This document shows positions 45,761-58,240 of a stretch of DNA of 64,000 nucleotides, one piece after another. Position 1 is the first letter of the stretch; each line of letters opens with the position of its first letter. The notes beneath the pieces were generated by a model, which was given only the letters and a program-made list of their open reading frames with translations, was not told the DNA's origin and did no database searches. Source of the DNA: Molossus alvarezi (Eukaryota; Chordata; Mammalia; Chiroptera; Molossidae); contig CM073907.1 in assembly GCA_037176705.1 (NCBI GenBank), forward strand, positions 13,485,001 to 13,549,000. Reading direction: 5' to 3'. The position numbers were made by a program, and so were the translations under genes.

Positions 45761-47248
45761 CAGTTTTTTTAAATTTTTGAGGACCCTCCATACTGTTCTC
45801 CATAGTGGCTGCACCAATTTGCATTCCCACGAACAGTGAACAAGGGTTCCCTTTTCGCCACATCCTCACTAATAGTTGTTTGTCGATTTATTGATGATAT
45901 CCATTCTGACAGGTGTGAGGTGATATCTCATTGTGGTTTTAATTTGCATTTCTCTGATGATTAATGATGTTGAGTAACTTTACATATGTCTGTTGGCCAT
46001 CTGTATGTCCTCATTGGAGGAGTGTCTGTTCAGAGCTTCTGCCCACATTTTAATGGGGTTGCTTGTTTTTTTGGTGTTGAGTTGTCTGCGTTCTTTATAA
46101 ATTTTGGTTATTAACCCCTTATCATATGTATCATTGACAAATATCTTCCCCCATTCAGTAGGTTTTCTTTTCGTTTTGTTGATGGTTTCCCTTTTTGTGC
46201 AAGAACTTTATAGTTTGATGTAGTCCCATTTCCTTCCCTTGCCTGAGAAGATATGTCAGAAAAAATATTGCTGAGAGAAATGTCAGATTTTATTGTCTAT
46301 GTTTTCTTCTAGGAGTTTTGTGGTTTCAGGTCTTACATTTAAGTTTTTAATTTATTTTTAGTTTATTCTTGTATATGGTGTAAGAAGGTGGTCTAGTTTT
46401 ATTGTTTTTGCACATATCTGTCCAATTTTCTCAACACCATTAATTGAATAGATGGTTTTTACTCCCATTATATGTTCTTGTCTCATTTGTCAAATATTAA
46501 TTGATCATAGAGGTGTGGTTTTATTTCTGAGTTCTCTATCTAATTTCATTGATCTGTGTGTCTATTTTTATCCAGTACCACGCTGTTTAATTATTATAGC
46601 CTTGTAGTATAGTTTGACATAAGGTAGTGTGATACCTCACAGTTTGTTCTTCCTTTTCAAGATTGCTGATGCTTTCAAGGTCTTTTGAATTTCCATACAA
46701 ATTTTTGGATCATTTGCTCTAGTCCTATGAAAAATGCCTTTGGTGGTTTTTTTTAGGAATTACATTTAATTTTTAGATTGGTTTTGGATAGTACGGACCT
46801 TTTAATGATGTTAATTCTGTCTATCCATGAGCATGGTATATGCTTCCACTTATTAGCATCTTCTTCAATTTCTTTCTTTAATATTTTATAATTTTCTGAG
46901 TACAAGTCTTTTACCTCCATAGTTGAATTTATTCCTAGGTATTTTGGTGTGATTTTTATGTGATTGTAAATGGGATTGTTTTCTTAGTTTCACTTTCTGA
47001 TAGTTCATTATTGGTGTATGAAAGTACAATTTATTTCTGAACACAGGGTCAGGCAAAAGAATTTTTACAGTTCATATGGAAAGTAATAAAATAATAATAA
47101 TACAAGGATAAACTCTGTGTATTACATGCTCACAATTGTAAACCTAACTTTGGCCCAGCCCTGCATTTATTTTATATCCTGCTACTTTACTGAATTCATT
47201 TATCAGTTCGGGTATTTCTTTTTTGGTGAAATCTTTGGGATTCTTTTT

Positions 47249-47494
47249 TTTATCCTCACCCAAGGACATTTTTTTTTCTTTTTTTACATTTATCTTCAGA
47301 TAGAGCGGGAGGGAGGAAAAGAGAGAGAGAAACATCAATGTGAGAGAGACACATTGACCGATTGCCACCCACATGACCCCAAACGGGATTGGGGACGAAC
47401 TGCAACTGAGGTGCATGCCCTGAGCGGAAACTAAACCCAGGACTTTCTGGTCTGCGGGCCGATGCTCCAGCCGCTGAGCCAAACTGGCCAGGGC
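47249..47494 (-). mobile_element. Ves SINE, class 1, antisense
   Basis: TATCCTCACCCAAGGAC tail to GAGCCAAACTGGCCAGGGC head; GGATTCTTT flanks. Confidence 0.92.
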
Positions 47495-48474
47495 AGGATT
47501 CTTTACATATAGTATGTCATCTGCAAATAATGACAGTTTTTTCCTCTTCCTTTCCAGTTTGGATTTCATTTATTTCTTCTTCTTGTCTGATTGCAGTGTC
47601 TAGGACTTCTAGTACTGTGGTCAATAAGAGTGGTAAAAGTAAACATTGCTGTTTTGTTGCTGATCTTAAGGGAAACAATTTCAGTTCTTATTGAGTATGA
47701 TGTTGGTTGAGGGTTTGTCATATATGGCTTTTATCATGGTCAGGTGTGTTCCCTCTGTTTCCACTTTGCTGAGAGATATTAATCATAAATAAGTGCTGGA
47801 TTTTGTCAAATATTTTTAGACATTTATTTTCATGATCATAAGATTTTTTTTCCCTTCATTTTGTTTATGTGGGGTGTCATGTTGATTGATTGGCAGATGT
47901 TGAACCAGCCTTGCATCTCAGGAATAGATCCAATGTTATCATGGTTTAGGATGTTTTTAATGTACTTCTGAACTCAGCTGGCAAATATTTTGTATCTTGG
48001 TTCATCAAGAATATTGGCCTATAATTCTCGTTCTGTGTAGTGTCTTTGCCTAAACTACAGAAAGTAAGCAACTTAGAAGGTGTCAAGATATCTGTGTGCC
48101 ACGGAGTAAACCATGTGTGACTTCATGATGTCATTCTCTGTTTACAGGGAGCAATAGGGTCGCCCATTGTTCTGTCTAAAACCTATTGTTTTAAAGCTGG
48201 GGATAATGAGTATGGCTCTCCTTCACCTTTCATGACAAATGCTGTGCATGTGTGTGAAGTAAAAATTGTATGACTGGTTATTTTTATTTCTCTTGAATCG
48301 GTAGTGTTCAGACATTTGTTGGTTCACTTCTTTATTTACTATTCATTCATTTGTTTCATTCCTGGAATGATCATTCCCACATAAATGAGCAACATGCATT
48401 AGCTTCAGTTGCAAGAGTGATGAAATAGGTCATTTAGCCAGCCATTTTGCTCCTCTTTCTCCAGGTCCTGTTTG

Positions 48475-48596
48475 CAAAAAAAAAAAATTTTTTGCTGGGC
48501 CCAGAGCTTCTTGGGCTCTCTGTGTCAGGCTTGTTCCAGAACTGGAACTGCAGGTCTCCAGCCCCCCTGCGTCCTCAGTCCCAGGAAGCATCTTTG
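48475..48596 (+). ncRNA. SNHG14: 115 host exon a, unit 1
   Basis: Acceptor CTCTTTCTCCAG and donor TCTTTG/GTGAGC bound 122 nt. A run of ten A followed by T6 near 48477-48492 is private to this unit. Confidence 0.72.
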
Positions 48597-48646
48597 GTGA
48601 GCATGTCAATGGGCCACAGTCCCGATGCTTCTGAAGTGCCTTCGTT

Positions 48647-48733
48647 GGGTCAATGATGAGAACTCACATTGTCTTGAAGAGAGGTGATGACTTAAAATTC
48701 ATGCTCAATGGGATTACGCTGGGCACAGTGCAG
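48647..48733 (+). ncRNA. SNORD115: SNORD115 copy 1: HTR2C guide kept, D box mutated
   Basis: C box ATGATGA at 48653-48659 and GGTGATGA (C') near 48683 are intact. The guide ATGCTCAATGGGATTACG (~48701-48718) differs from the human sequence by one A-to-G, which still allows a G-U pair with HTR2C pre-mRNA. The D box is CTGG, not CTGA, and the 3' flank GGCACAGTGC no longer pairs well with GGGTC. In human and mouse, SNORD115 is reported to affect editing and splicing of HTR2C exon Vb. This copy may not be stable. Confidence 0.85.
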
Positions 48734-48781
48734 GTGACAATTTGGTGGCACCATGTTGGGGAGTCTTATTTCCCTCTAGAG

Positions 48782-48973
48782 CAGTGGTTCTCAACCTGTG
48801 GGTCATGACCTCTTTGGGGGTCGAACAACCCTTTCACAGGGGTCGCCTAAGACATAACAGTAGCAAAATTACAGTTATGAAGTAGCAACGAAAATAATTT
48901 TATGGTTGGGGGTCACCACAAGATGAGGAACTGTATTAAAGGGTCACGGCATCAGGAAGGTTGAGAGCCATTG
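48782..48973 (+). mobile_element. SPIN-type non-autonomous hAT transposon
   Basis: CAGTGGTTCTCAACCTGTGGG opens and GGTTGAGAGCCATTG closes the 192-bp element. A perfect 8-bp duplication CTCTAGAG lies at 48774-48781 and 48974-48981. It is in the opposite direction to the copy at 7491 and sits between SNORD115 copy 1 and exon b. Confidence 0.94.
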
Positions 48974-49173
48974 CTCTAGAGCCATGGGGTTGGACTCCTG
49001 AGGCAGCAGTTTCTTGATAGACTTTTGGGTGCCTCTACCCGGCCACCTGACCACTTCCCGGTGAACACAGCCTGCTCATGTTCATAGGTGTTTTTGGTGC
49101 CACATAGTTCCTCAGAGAAGGCCACACTCAAGGGCAACTTTTAAAACTTTTCTTTTCTCATTGTGTCTTGCAG

Positions 49174-49218
49174 TAACACTGTTTCGCAAGGTGGGTGGTG
49201 GTTGCCTTACTATTTAAG
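49174..49218 (+). ncRNA. SNHG14: 115 host exon b, unit 1
   Basis: Acceptor GTGTCTTGCAG, donor TTTAAG/GTGAGTGGG, 45 nt. Three bases longer than in units 2 and 4. Confidence 0.7.
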
Positions 49219-50232
49219 GTGAGTGGGTGTCTTGTGCCCTGGATAGAGAGGAGATAGTACATGAGACTAAGCAGCAGGCTTCCTTTCAGGCAATAAAGAT
49301 CTTTGTGTGCTTGCTGAAATCTTAGTATCGATGCAGGCTAAATTCTTTGTGGCTGTCTGTCCATGGGAATGGGACCAATAAAAGCCAAAGATTTCCTTCC
49401 TATCTGAAAAAAAATCAGACTGAAAGGCAGTTAAGATCTTTCTTGGAGAGGAAAATGGCGGCAGAATGAATGGAAGCTACCCAGATGATCTCCCAGGACC
49501 AAACGGGAATTACAACTAAAATAAAGACAAATCTTCGGAAAAAAACCAACAGAAAAGCAGCAGGACAGGACCATATAACCAGGGACACCAGTAGGATCTG
49601 CGGAGGTGCGAGAGGGTGGCAGGCTGGGAGCCCACGGACATCAGCAGTCTTAGCTGTGAGCAGTGCCCTCGGGGATAAAATACTAATCTTGCTCCAGGTA
49701 AAATACTCACTTGGGCTCTGGCAGAGGGAGGGCAGGCTGGACTGAAACTCTGTGGGGACACCCGGGATTTGGAGGGCACTCAAAGTTTTTGCTGAGTAGC
49801 AGCCACAAAGGATGGTGGCCAGTGTGCTCCTTCTCAGAGCTGTGGGGAAAAACAGCAGCCCCTCCCTCGGAGATTCAGCCTTATCCAGGTGAGGCAGAGA
49901 AAAGCAAATTGAGGCTCATTAACAACCAGCCTCTATCCCACCCCCTGGAAATCCTCTTACACAGAACACCAGGGCTACATTCCAAGGCCCTCAGTAACTG
50001 AGACTACTAGCCTCCAGGCAGAAAGCTAGAGGATAATCGAACCTTTCCTGGGCTTACAGATCTACTCAGGAAAGTAAGACTTGACAGCAGTGTTTAATGT
50101 GGGCCCACCCAGGCTCATCCAACCCAGTACAGGGAGCCACAAGCAGCAGAACACCAACACCCACAGGGAAAATTTGGCAGGCTCCAAAACCCACTGAGAG
50201 ATAGCCCAAATGGTGAAACAAAGAAATCCCAA

Positions 50233-51050
50233 ATGAAAGAACAAGAGAACTCTATAGAAGATGAGATAAATGAAATTCATTTAAGCAAATTATCAGAGTT
50301 AGAGTTCAGAGCCATGATCTTGAGGAAGCTCAACAGCATGAGGAAGGACATCAGCACCATGAGTAAAGATATAGAAACATTGAAAACCAACCAAGTGGAA
50401 ATGAAGAATGACAGAGCAGAAATAAAGAAGACATTGGAAGGACTAACCAGCAGAGTAGAGGAAGCTGAGGACCGGATCAGTGAATTAGAAGACAGCATAG
50501 AAAAAAATCAATCAGAAAGCCAAAAGGAAAAAAAAAATTAAAAAACAGGAAGATAGCTTAAGAGAACTGTGGGACAACTGGAAATGTAATAACATTTGCA
50601 TCATAGGAGTCCCTGAAGAGGAAGAAAATTGGCAAAGGTTAGAGAATATATTTGAAGAAATAGTGACAGAAAACTTTCCTAACTTGGTGAAGGAAGAAAG
50701 CATTCAAGTTCAAGAAGTACAGAGAGCCCCAAGTAAGAAGAACCCAAACAGGCCCACACCAAGACACATAATAATTAAAATGCCAAAAATTAAAGACAGA
50801 GAGAATCCTGAAGGCAGCAAGAGATAAGCAACAGGTTATCTACAAAGGAAACCCCATAAGGCTCTCAGCTGACTTCTCAACAGAAACACTACAGGCCAGA
50901 TGGGAATGGCACGAAGTAATCAAGGTCGTGAAAAACAAGGATCTGAACCTAAGACTACTCTATCCAGCAAGGCTGTCATTCAACATAGAAGGTCAAATAA
51001 AGAGCTTCCCAGACAAAAAAAAAAAAAAGGCTAAGGGAATGTATTAATAC
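50233..51050 (+). pseudogene. L1 ORF1 remnant (RNA-binding chaperone)
   Basis: The first 102 codons are open and form a coiled coil (LEGLTSRVEEAEDRISELED). A shift in the A run at ~50527 and later stops break it. Further on, CIIGVPEEEE and PTPRHIIIKMPKIKD mark the RRM and C-terminal parts. It would not yield a working ORF1 protein. Confidence 0.82.
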
Positions 51051-52334
51051 TAAACCAGCACTACAAGATAAGCTAAAAAGGACTGCTATAATTCGTAGAA
51101 GAAATAGGAAGAAAAATATAACCACACTAAACAAATATAGCAATAAATAAGTACATATCAATAATCACCTTAAATGTAAATGGTTTGAATGCTCTGAAAA
51201 AGACACAGAGTAGCTGACTAGATAAGAAAGCATGACGCACTTAAATGTTTACAAGAGACCCACCTCACAACAAAAGACTCACATAGCTTGAAAGTGAAGG
51301 GATGGAAAAAAAAATTTCAAGCAATCGGAAAGGAAAAAAAAGCTGGGGTAGCAATACTCGTAACTGATAAATTAGATTTCAAAATGAAGGCCATAACTAG
51401 AGATGAATAAGGCCACTACATAATATTGAAAGGATCTATCCAACAGGAATATATAACCTTGGTAAACATATATGCACCCAATATTGGAGCACTAAAATAT
51501 ATTGAAAATCTTCTGGAGGACTTCAAAGGAGAAATCGACAGCAATACAATCATAGCAGGGGACTTCAACACCATGCTGACATCACTGGATAGATCGTCTA
51601 GACAAAAAATTAACAAGGATACATAGACTCTAAATGAAGCACTAGATCAAATGATTTAATAGATATCTACAGAGAATTATACCCCAAAACTGCAGAAATC
51701 ACATTCTTCTCAAGTGCACATGGGACATTCTCAAAGATAGACCACACGTTAGGGTACAAACTAAGTCTCTACAAGTTCAAGAAGATTGAAGTCATATCAA
51801 GTATCTTCTCAGATCACAATGGCACGAAACTACAAATCAGTTGCAACAAGAGCATGCAAAGATGTTTGAAAACATGGAGGCTACTAAATAGCATATAATT
51901 GAACAATAAATGGGTTACCATGGAGATCAAGGAAGAAATTAAAAAGTTCCTGAAAACCAATGAAAACGAACACACAACAACACAAAATCTATGGGATGCA
52001 GCGAAAGCAGTTCTGAAAGGGAAGTTCATAGCATTACAGGCCTACCTCAAGAAACAAGAAAATTTTCTAATTGACTATCTAACCTCACAATTTAAAGAAC
52101 TAGAAAGCAAACAAAAGGAAAAACCCCCAAGCAAGTAGAAGGAAGGAAATACTAAAGATCAGAGCAGAAATAAATGACATGGAGTCCAAAAAAAAAAAAA
52201 TCAAAGGATCAATGAAACAAAGAGCTGGTTCTTTGAAAAGATAAACAAGATTGATGGACCTTAGCTAGACTCACCAAGAAACAAAGAGAGAGAACCCAAA
52301 TAGGCAAAATCAGAAATGAAAGAGTAATAATAAC

Positions 52335-52576
52335 GGCCCTCACTGGTTTGGTGCAGCGTTTAGAGCGTCGGTCTGCGGTCCAGAGAGACCCGGGTTTGGT
52401 TCCCACTAAGGGCATGTACCTCGGTTGCAGTTTGTCCCCAGCCCTGGTTGGTCGTGCGGGTGGCAGCCACTCGATGTGTCCCTTCCATATCGGTGTTTCT
52501 CTTGCTCTCTCTTCCTCTCTCTCCCTCCCACTCTATCTGAGCAAAGAAATGGAAAAATGTCCTTGAATGAGGATAA
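52335..52576 (+). mobile_element. Ves SINE, class 1, sense, in L1 ORF2
   Basis: GGCCCTCACTGGTTTGGTGC head; tail altered to CCTTGAATGAGGATAAAAAA. AATAATAAC flanks. Confidence 0.92.
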
Positions 52577-53654
52577 AAAAATAATAACTGACACCACAGA
52601 AATACAAAGGATTGTTAATAAATATTACGAACAATTATACGGCAACAAGTTAAATGGACAAATTTCTAGAAACACATAGTCTCCCAAAACTGAATTGGGA
52701 AGAGATAGAAATCTTGAACAGACCTATAACAACAAAGGCATTTAAAGATGTAATCAAGACTCTCCCAGCAAACAAAAGCCCAGGCCCGGACAGCTTCATG
52801 GGGGAGTTTTACCAAACATTCAAAGAACTAATACCCATTTTCCTCAACTATTTCAAAAAAATTCAAGAAGAAGGAAGACTTCGGAACTCGTTTTATGAGG
52901 CCAGAATTATTCTAATTCCAAAACCAAAAAAAGACACTACAAAGAAAACTACAGGCCAATATCCCTGATGAACATAGATGCCAAAATCCTGAACAAAATG
53001 CTAGGAAATTGAATCCAACAATACACCAAAAAAATTATTCACCATGACCAAGTGGGATTCATCCCAGGGATACAAGGCTGGTACAGTATTTGCAAATCAA
53101 TAAATGTGATACACCACATAAACAAAATGAAAGATAAAAATCATATGATCATATCAATAGATGCTGAAAAAGCATTCGACAAAATCCAGCACCCATTTCT
53201 GATAAAAATGCTTAGCAATTTGGGCATAGAGGGATCATATCTCAACATAAAGGGATCATATCTCGACATAATAAACGCCATATATGAAAGACCTACAGCC
53301 AACATCATACTCAATGGACAAAAACTAAAAGCATTTTCCTTAAGAACAGGAACAAGACAAGTATGCCCACTTTCGCCACTCTTATTTAACATAGTACTGG
53401 AAGTCAGCCACAGCAATCAGACATGAAGAAAAAATCAAAGGGATCCAAATTGGAAAGGAGGAAGTGAAATTGTCATTATTCGCAGTTGACATGATATTAT
53501 ACGTAGAAAACCCCAAAGACTCTATCAAAAATCTACTAGACTTAATGAATTTAGCAAAGTAACAGGATACAAAATTAACGTCAAGAAATCGGCAGCATTC
53601 TTATACCCCAATGATGAACTCACAGAAAGAGAAACAAAAAAAAATATCCCAGCC

Positions 53655-53809
53655 CTGGCCAGTTTGGCTCAGCAGTTAGAGCGTCGGCCTGTGGTCCTGA
53701 GAGACCCGGGTTCAGTTCCCGCTAGGGGCGCGTACCTTGGTTGCAGTTTGTCCCCGGCCCTGGTCGGTTGTGCGGGTGGCAGCCACTCGATGTGTCCCTT
53801 TCACATCGA

Positions 53810-53845
<36 letters not shown>

Positions 53846-53912
53846 CCTCTCTCTCCCTCCCACTCTACCCAAACAAAAAATGGAAAAGTGTCCTCGGGTG
53901 AGGATAAAAAAA
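53655..53912 (+). mobile_element. Ves SINE, class 1, sense, in L1 ORF2
   Basis: GCCCTGGCCAGTTTGGCTCAG head, expanded (CT)n, tail CCTCGGGTGAGGATAAAAAA. It interrupts ORF2 shortly after the FAVD motif. Confidence 0.93.
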
Positions 53913-55320
53913 ATACATATATATCCCATTTACCATTGCAGAAAAAAAAATTGGAATACCTAGGAATAAACTTAACCCAAAATAAAGGATCTATTCGCAG
54001 AGAACTACAGGTCATTGAAAAAAGAAATAGAGGAAGATATAAAAAAGTGGAAGCACATACCTTGTTCATGGATTGGAAGAATTAACATCATTAAAATGTC
54101 CATACTACCCAAAGCAATCTATAAATTCAATGCAATCCCCATCAAAATACCAACATCATATTTCACAGAACTAGAAACAATACTTCAGAAGTTCATATGG
54201 AACCAAAAAAGACCCTGAATAGCCATAGCAATCTTGAAAAAGAAGGAAAAAGTAGGCGAGATCACAATACCAGATATCAGGTTATACTACAAAGCCACTG
54301 TAATCAAAACAGCCTGGTACTGGCATAAGAACAGGCAGATCAATGGAATAGAACAGAGAACCCAGAAATGGACCCAAAACATTATGCTCAATTAATATTC
54401 AACAGAGGTGGCAAGAGCATACAGTGGAGTAAAGACAGCCTCTTTAATAAATGGTGTTGGGAAAATTGGACAGCTACATGCAAAAAAAGAAACTAGACCA
54501 TCAGCTTACACCATACACAAGAATAAACTCAAAATTGATAAAAGATTTAAATGTGACTCATGAATCCATAAAAATCCTAGAAGAAAACATAGGCAACAAA
54601 GTTTCAGACATCATACGCAGCAGAATTTTCACTGATATATCACCTAAGGCAACAGAAACAAAGGAGAAAATGAACACATGGGACTACATCAAACTCAAAA
54701 GCTTCTGCACAACAAAAGAAACAGCCACCAAAATGGAAAGGCAACCCATTCTATGGGAGAGCATATTTGCCAATAATACATTAGATAAGGGGTTAATTTC
54801 CAAAATATATAGAGTGCTCATACAGCTCAACAAAAGGAAGACAAAGAACCCAATTTAAAAATGGGCAGAGGAACTAATTAGACACCTCTCCAAACAGGAC
54901 ATACAAATGGCTAAGAGACTTATGAAGAAATGCTCAGCATCACTAATCATCAGAGAGATGCGAGTTAAAACAACAGTGAGGTATCACCTCACACCAGTCA
55001 GAACCACCGCCATCAACAAATCATCAAACAAGTGTTGGCGAGGGTGTGGAGAAAAGGGGACTCTAGTGCACTGCTGGTGGGAATGCAGACTGGTGCAGCC
55101 ACTATGGAAAAGAATATGGTGTTACCTCAAAAAATTAAAAATTGCATTGTCATTTGACCCAGTGACCTCACTTCTAGGAATATACCCTAAGAAGCCTGAA
55201 ACACCAGTCAGGAAGAATATATGTTATCCCCGTGTTCATAGCAGCACTATTTACAATAGCTAAGATCTGGAAACAGCCCAAATGTCCATCAGTAGACGAA
55301 TTGATAAAAAAGCTGTGGTA

Positions 55321-55414
55321 GCCCTGGCCAGTTTGGCTCAGCGGTTGAGCGTCGGCCTGCGGAACAGAGAGTCCCGTGTTTGGTTCCTGCTAGGGGCACA
55401 TACCACACACACAC
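55321..55414 (+). mobile_element. short SINE: class 1 tRNA head only, perfect TSD
   Basis: GCCCTGGCCAGTTTGGCTCAG to GTTCCTGCTAGGGGCACATA, then CCACACACACACA. AAAAAGCTGTGGTA flanks on both sides exactly. The ~94-bp element therefore moved in this short form. Confidence 0.9.
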
Positions 55415-56873
55415 AAAAAAAGCTGTGGTACATGTACACAATGGAGTACTATGCAGCCGTAAGAAAGAAAGATATCTCATCCTTTGAGACGACATGGAGG
55501 GACCTGGAAAGTATTATTCTTAGTGAAACAAGCCAAACAGAAAAAGACAAGTATCATAAGATCTCATTTATTTGTGGAATATAATGAACATAAATAACAG
55601 TCTGAAGAACAGGATAGTCCCAGAGACATGGAAGTGGGGTACAGACTGACAATCCCCAGTAGAGGGGGTGGGGGGAGAGAGAGATAAAACACAGAACTTA
55701 TATGCATGTGTGCATGAACAATGAACATGGACAGCAATGCTGGGGACAGGGCGGGGAGTGAGGGGCAGAGGGTGTCAATGGGGGAAAAAGGAGAAACATC
55801 TGTAACAAAAATAAATTTAAAAAATCCAAATTGAACTGGGGGAAAAAAAAGATCTTTCTCAATGGGCTCTTGAACAACGGTCATGAGAGTTTGTGCAGAG
55901 CTTGGGGCCAATAGTTTTCCTGTCTTTAATGGATGCTCAGTGTCATGGTCATTGTTTAAATTGCCCAAGATCTCTGTCAGAAAGAATTATGACCATGGCC
56001 TCCAGAGACAGAACTGCCTCAATTGGTCCCTTCTCATGGGTGGTGCTTGCCAAACAGGGTTGAGCTTGGGATAACTGAATGTGATGTTTACAGAACCAAA
56101 AGGTTTCACCATGTCCACGGACAGAATTGTGGGGTTTGAAAATCCTGTTTTCTTCTGTTGGTTCTTTGCCCTCATTGCTTCACCAAATTCAGGCCACTGG
56201 GTCGCCATTTGTAGTGTTTCCTCTCTTGTGAAGGTTGCCCGAAAAGATGCCACATAGAAATCTATTGAACCAACCGCGCAGGCCTGATGTTGAGAATATT
56301 TCAAAGTCATCGTTGTATCTTTACTTTGAACTAAAATTTATACGAAAATGAAGCCTTCAGTTGTATATCTCAGCGAGGAAACACGTGCATTGCTTTTTGA
56401 GGGATGTGTCAGATGTGAGCGGAGCTTGGCCCAACTGCTGTTCCGGCCTGGTCTGCAGGAGTCCATTTTGGCTGGAATACTGCAAGTGAACAAAATTCAG
56501 TATGTCCAGATATCTGTTTCACGGAGCAAATCACACGTGACTTCATGTCTCATGCTCTGTTTTAACACGTGCAATAGTCGCCCATAGTTTCCTCTATGAC
56601 CGCTCGTTTTGCCGCCAGGAAGGAGCAGTATGGCTTCTCTTCAGCTTTCATGACAAATGCTGTAGGTTGTGTAGTGAAAATTGTATGACTGGTTATTTTT
56701 GTTTGTCTAGAATCAATTATCAAAATGCTCAACTTTTCATTGGTTCATTTCTTCATTCCTTCGTTCATTTCTGGAGTGATCGTTACCACATAAACGAGCA
56801 AAGGGCATTACTCTCAGTTCCAAGAGTGACAGACATGGTCATGGTGACAGCGGTCTTACTGCTCTTTCTCCAG

Positions 56874-56997
56874 GTCCTGTTCTCCGAAAAGTGGTTTCGT
56901 TTGGCCTATAGTTGCTGGGCCTCTGCGTCAGGCTTCTTCAGCACTGGAACGGCAGGTCTCCAGCCCCCTGCGCCCTCAGTCCCAGCAAGCATCTCTG
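56874..56997 (+). ncRNA. SNHG14: 115 host exon a, unit 2
   Basis: Acceptor CTCTTTCTCCAG, donor TCTCTG/GTGAGC, 124 nt. Nearly identical to 61392-61515. Confidence 0.78.
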
Positions 56998-57047
56998 GTG
57001 AGCATGTCAATGGGCCACAGTCCTGATGCTTCCGAAGGGTCTTCACT

Positions 57048-57126
57048 GGGTCAATGATGAGAACTCACATTGTCTTGAAGAGAGGTGATGACTCAAACAT
57101 AATCCTCAGAATCAGTCTGAGGCCCA
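57048..57126 (+). ncRNA. SNORD115: SNORD115 copy 2: boxes intact, guide replaced
   Basis: C box ATGATGA at 57054-57060, C'-like GTGATGA near 57087, D box CTGA at 57117-57120, stem GGGTC/GGCCC good. The stretch before the D box reads CATAATCCTCAGAATCAGT. Lined up with the human HTR2C guide, about half the positions differ, so HTR2C pairing is lost. It should be processed and may have another target or none. Confidence 0.9.
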
Positions 57127-57350
57127 GTGGAGGTGACAGTTTTGCGGCACCATGTTGGGGAGTCTGTTTCCCTCTAGACCACGGGATTGGGTTCAGTGTG
57201 CTCAGAGAACCGTGTGCTTCTCCCCAACCACGTCCACATCCACACGGCCCGCTCGTGTTCGTGGGTGTATTTGGTGCCACATAGTTCCTCAGGAAAGGCC
57301 ACACTCGAGGGCCACTTTTAAAACTTCTCCCCTCTCATTGTGTCTTGCAG

Positions 57351-57392
57351 TGAGAGCATCTTCCGAGGTGGTGGCCACTGTCAGTGTTTAAG
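57351..57392 (+). ncRNA. SNHG14: 115 host exon b, unit 2
   Basis: Acceptor GTGTCTTGCAG, donor TTTAAG/GTGAGTGGG, 42 nt. Confidence 0.75.
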
Positions 57393-58034
57393 GTGAGTGG
57401 GTCTGCTGTGTTGGGCCGAGACAAGATAGACCTTGAGACCCAGCAGGAGGCTTCCCTTCGGGCCTTGAAGGCGTGTCTGTGCTCTGTGAGACCTCAGTGT
57501 CGATGAGGCTCAGTTCTTTGTGACTGTCTGTCCTTGGGCCTGGGACCAGTCAAAAGCCAACGATTTTCCCCCTTTCTGGAATGAATCAGACCGTGCGGGG
57601 GCTGAGGGCCTTTCAGTGGGCTCCTGACCGCTGGCCTGTGAATGTGTGCCGAGCGTGGGGCCCGTGGCTCTCCTGTCCTCAGCGGATGCTCAGTGTCATG
57701 GGTCATGTTGGATTTCTCAAGATCTTTGTGTCAAAAAGGACCGTAACAGTGGTCCCCGGAGGCAGCCTCGCGGCAGTGATCCCTCCCCGTGGGTGTTTGT
57801 GTCCAAAGAGTCTTGAGCTTGGGGTCATTGAACCAGACCTTGTACAAAATGATACAGTTTTACCACGTCCATGGACAGAATCGTGGGCTTTTGAAAATCC
57901 AGGTGTTTTTTTTTAATTATTATATTGACCTTTTTTTCCTTTCTCAAACTCTGGCCTCTTGTTTTCCATTGATAGTGTTTTCTCTTTTGTTTTGGCTGCC
58001 ATAAACAATGCTGCATTAGAAATCCACCTTTGAG

Positions 58035-58240
58035 CCCGGCCCTTGTAGCTCAGGGGCTGAGTGTTGACCCATGTACCAAGAAGTGGTTGGGTCGATTCCG
58101 GGTCAGGGCACATGCCCAGGTTGTGGGCCAAATCCCCAGTGGGGGCGTGCAGGAGGCAGCCAATCGATGTTTTCTCTCACCGATGTTTCTATCTCTATCT
58201 CCCTCTCTAAAATCAGTAAAGAAAAAACATTTTTTTAAAG
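58035..58240 (+). mobile_element. Ves SINE, class 2, sense
   Basis: GCCCGGCCCTTGTAGCTCAG head, GGTCGATTCC B box, tail AAAATCAGTAAAGAAAAAA. Confidence 0.9.

Larger units (their letters stand above)
44821..48040 (-). mobile_element. L1, antisense, ORF2 to 3' end
   Basis: From the reversed 3' UTR (GGTGTACAGCATAGTGGTTAG at ~44890) through TTGCTGGGTCATAAGG, GTGAGGTGATATCTCATTGTG and TTCTATCCATGAGCATGG-like motifs to ORF2 sequence at ~48000. Two SINEs are inserted. It ends just before the SNORD115 array. Confidence 0.75.
51150..55584 (+). pseudogene. L1 ORF2 remnant (endonuclease and reverse transcriptase)
   Basis: Starts with endonuclease sequence (ITLNVNGLNAL), then reverse-transcriptase motifs [39 protein letters not shown] and [15 protein letters not shown]. 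The catalytic FADD motif reads FAVD at 53479-53490, so one metal-binding aspartate is gone. Frameshifts, stops and three SINEs break it. The C-terminal WYMYTMEYYAA is at ~55430. Confidence 0.88.
49445..55848 (+). mobile_element. L1 retrotransposon, complete at both ends, inactive
   Basis: AAGATCTTTCT at 49434-49444 repeats at 55849-55859. The element begins TGGAGAGGAAAATGGCGGCAG and ends in an A run. It holds a short 5' UTR, ORF1 and ORF2 in order, both broken. Three Ves SINEs are inserted. It split SNORD115 unit 1: GATCTTTCTCAATGGGCTC after it continues the unit sequence. Confidence 0.9.

Noticed and set aside
50233..55584. Longer open frames with protein-like sequence
   Set aside because: They are remnants of L1 ORF1 and ORF2, not cellular genes.
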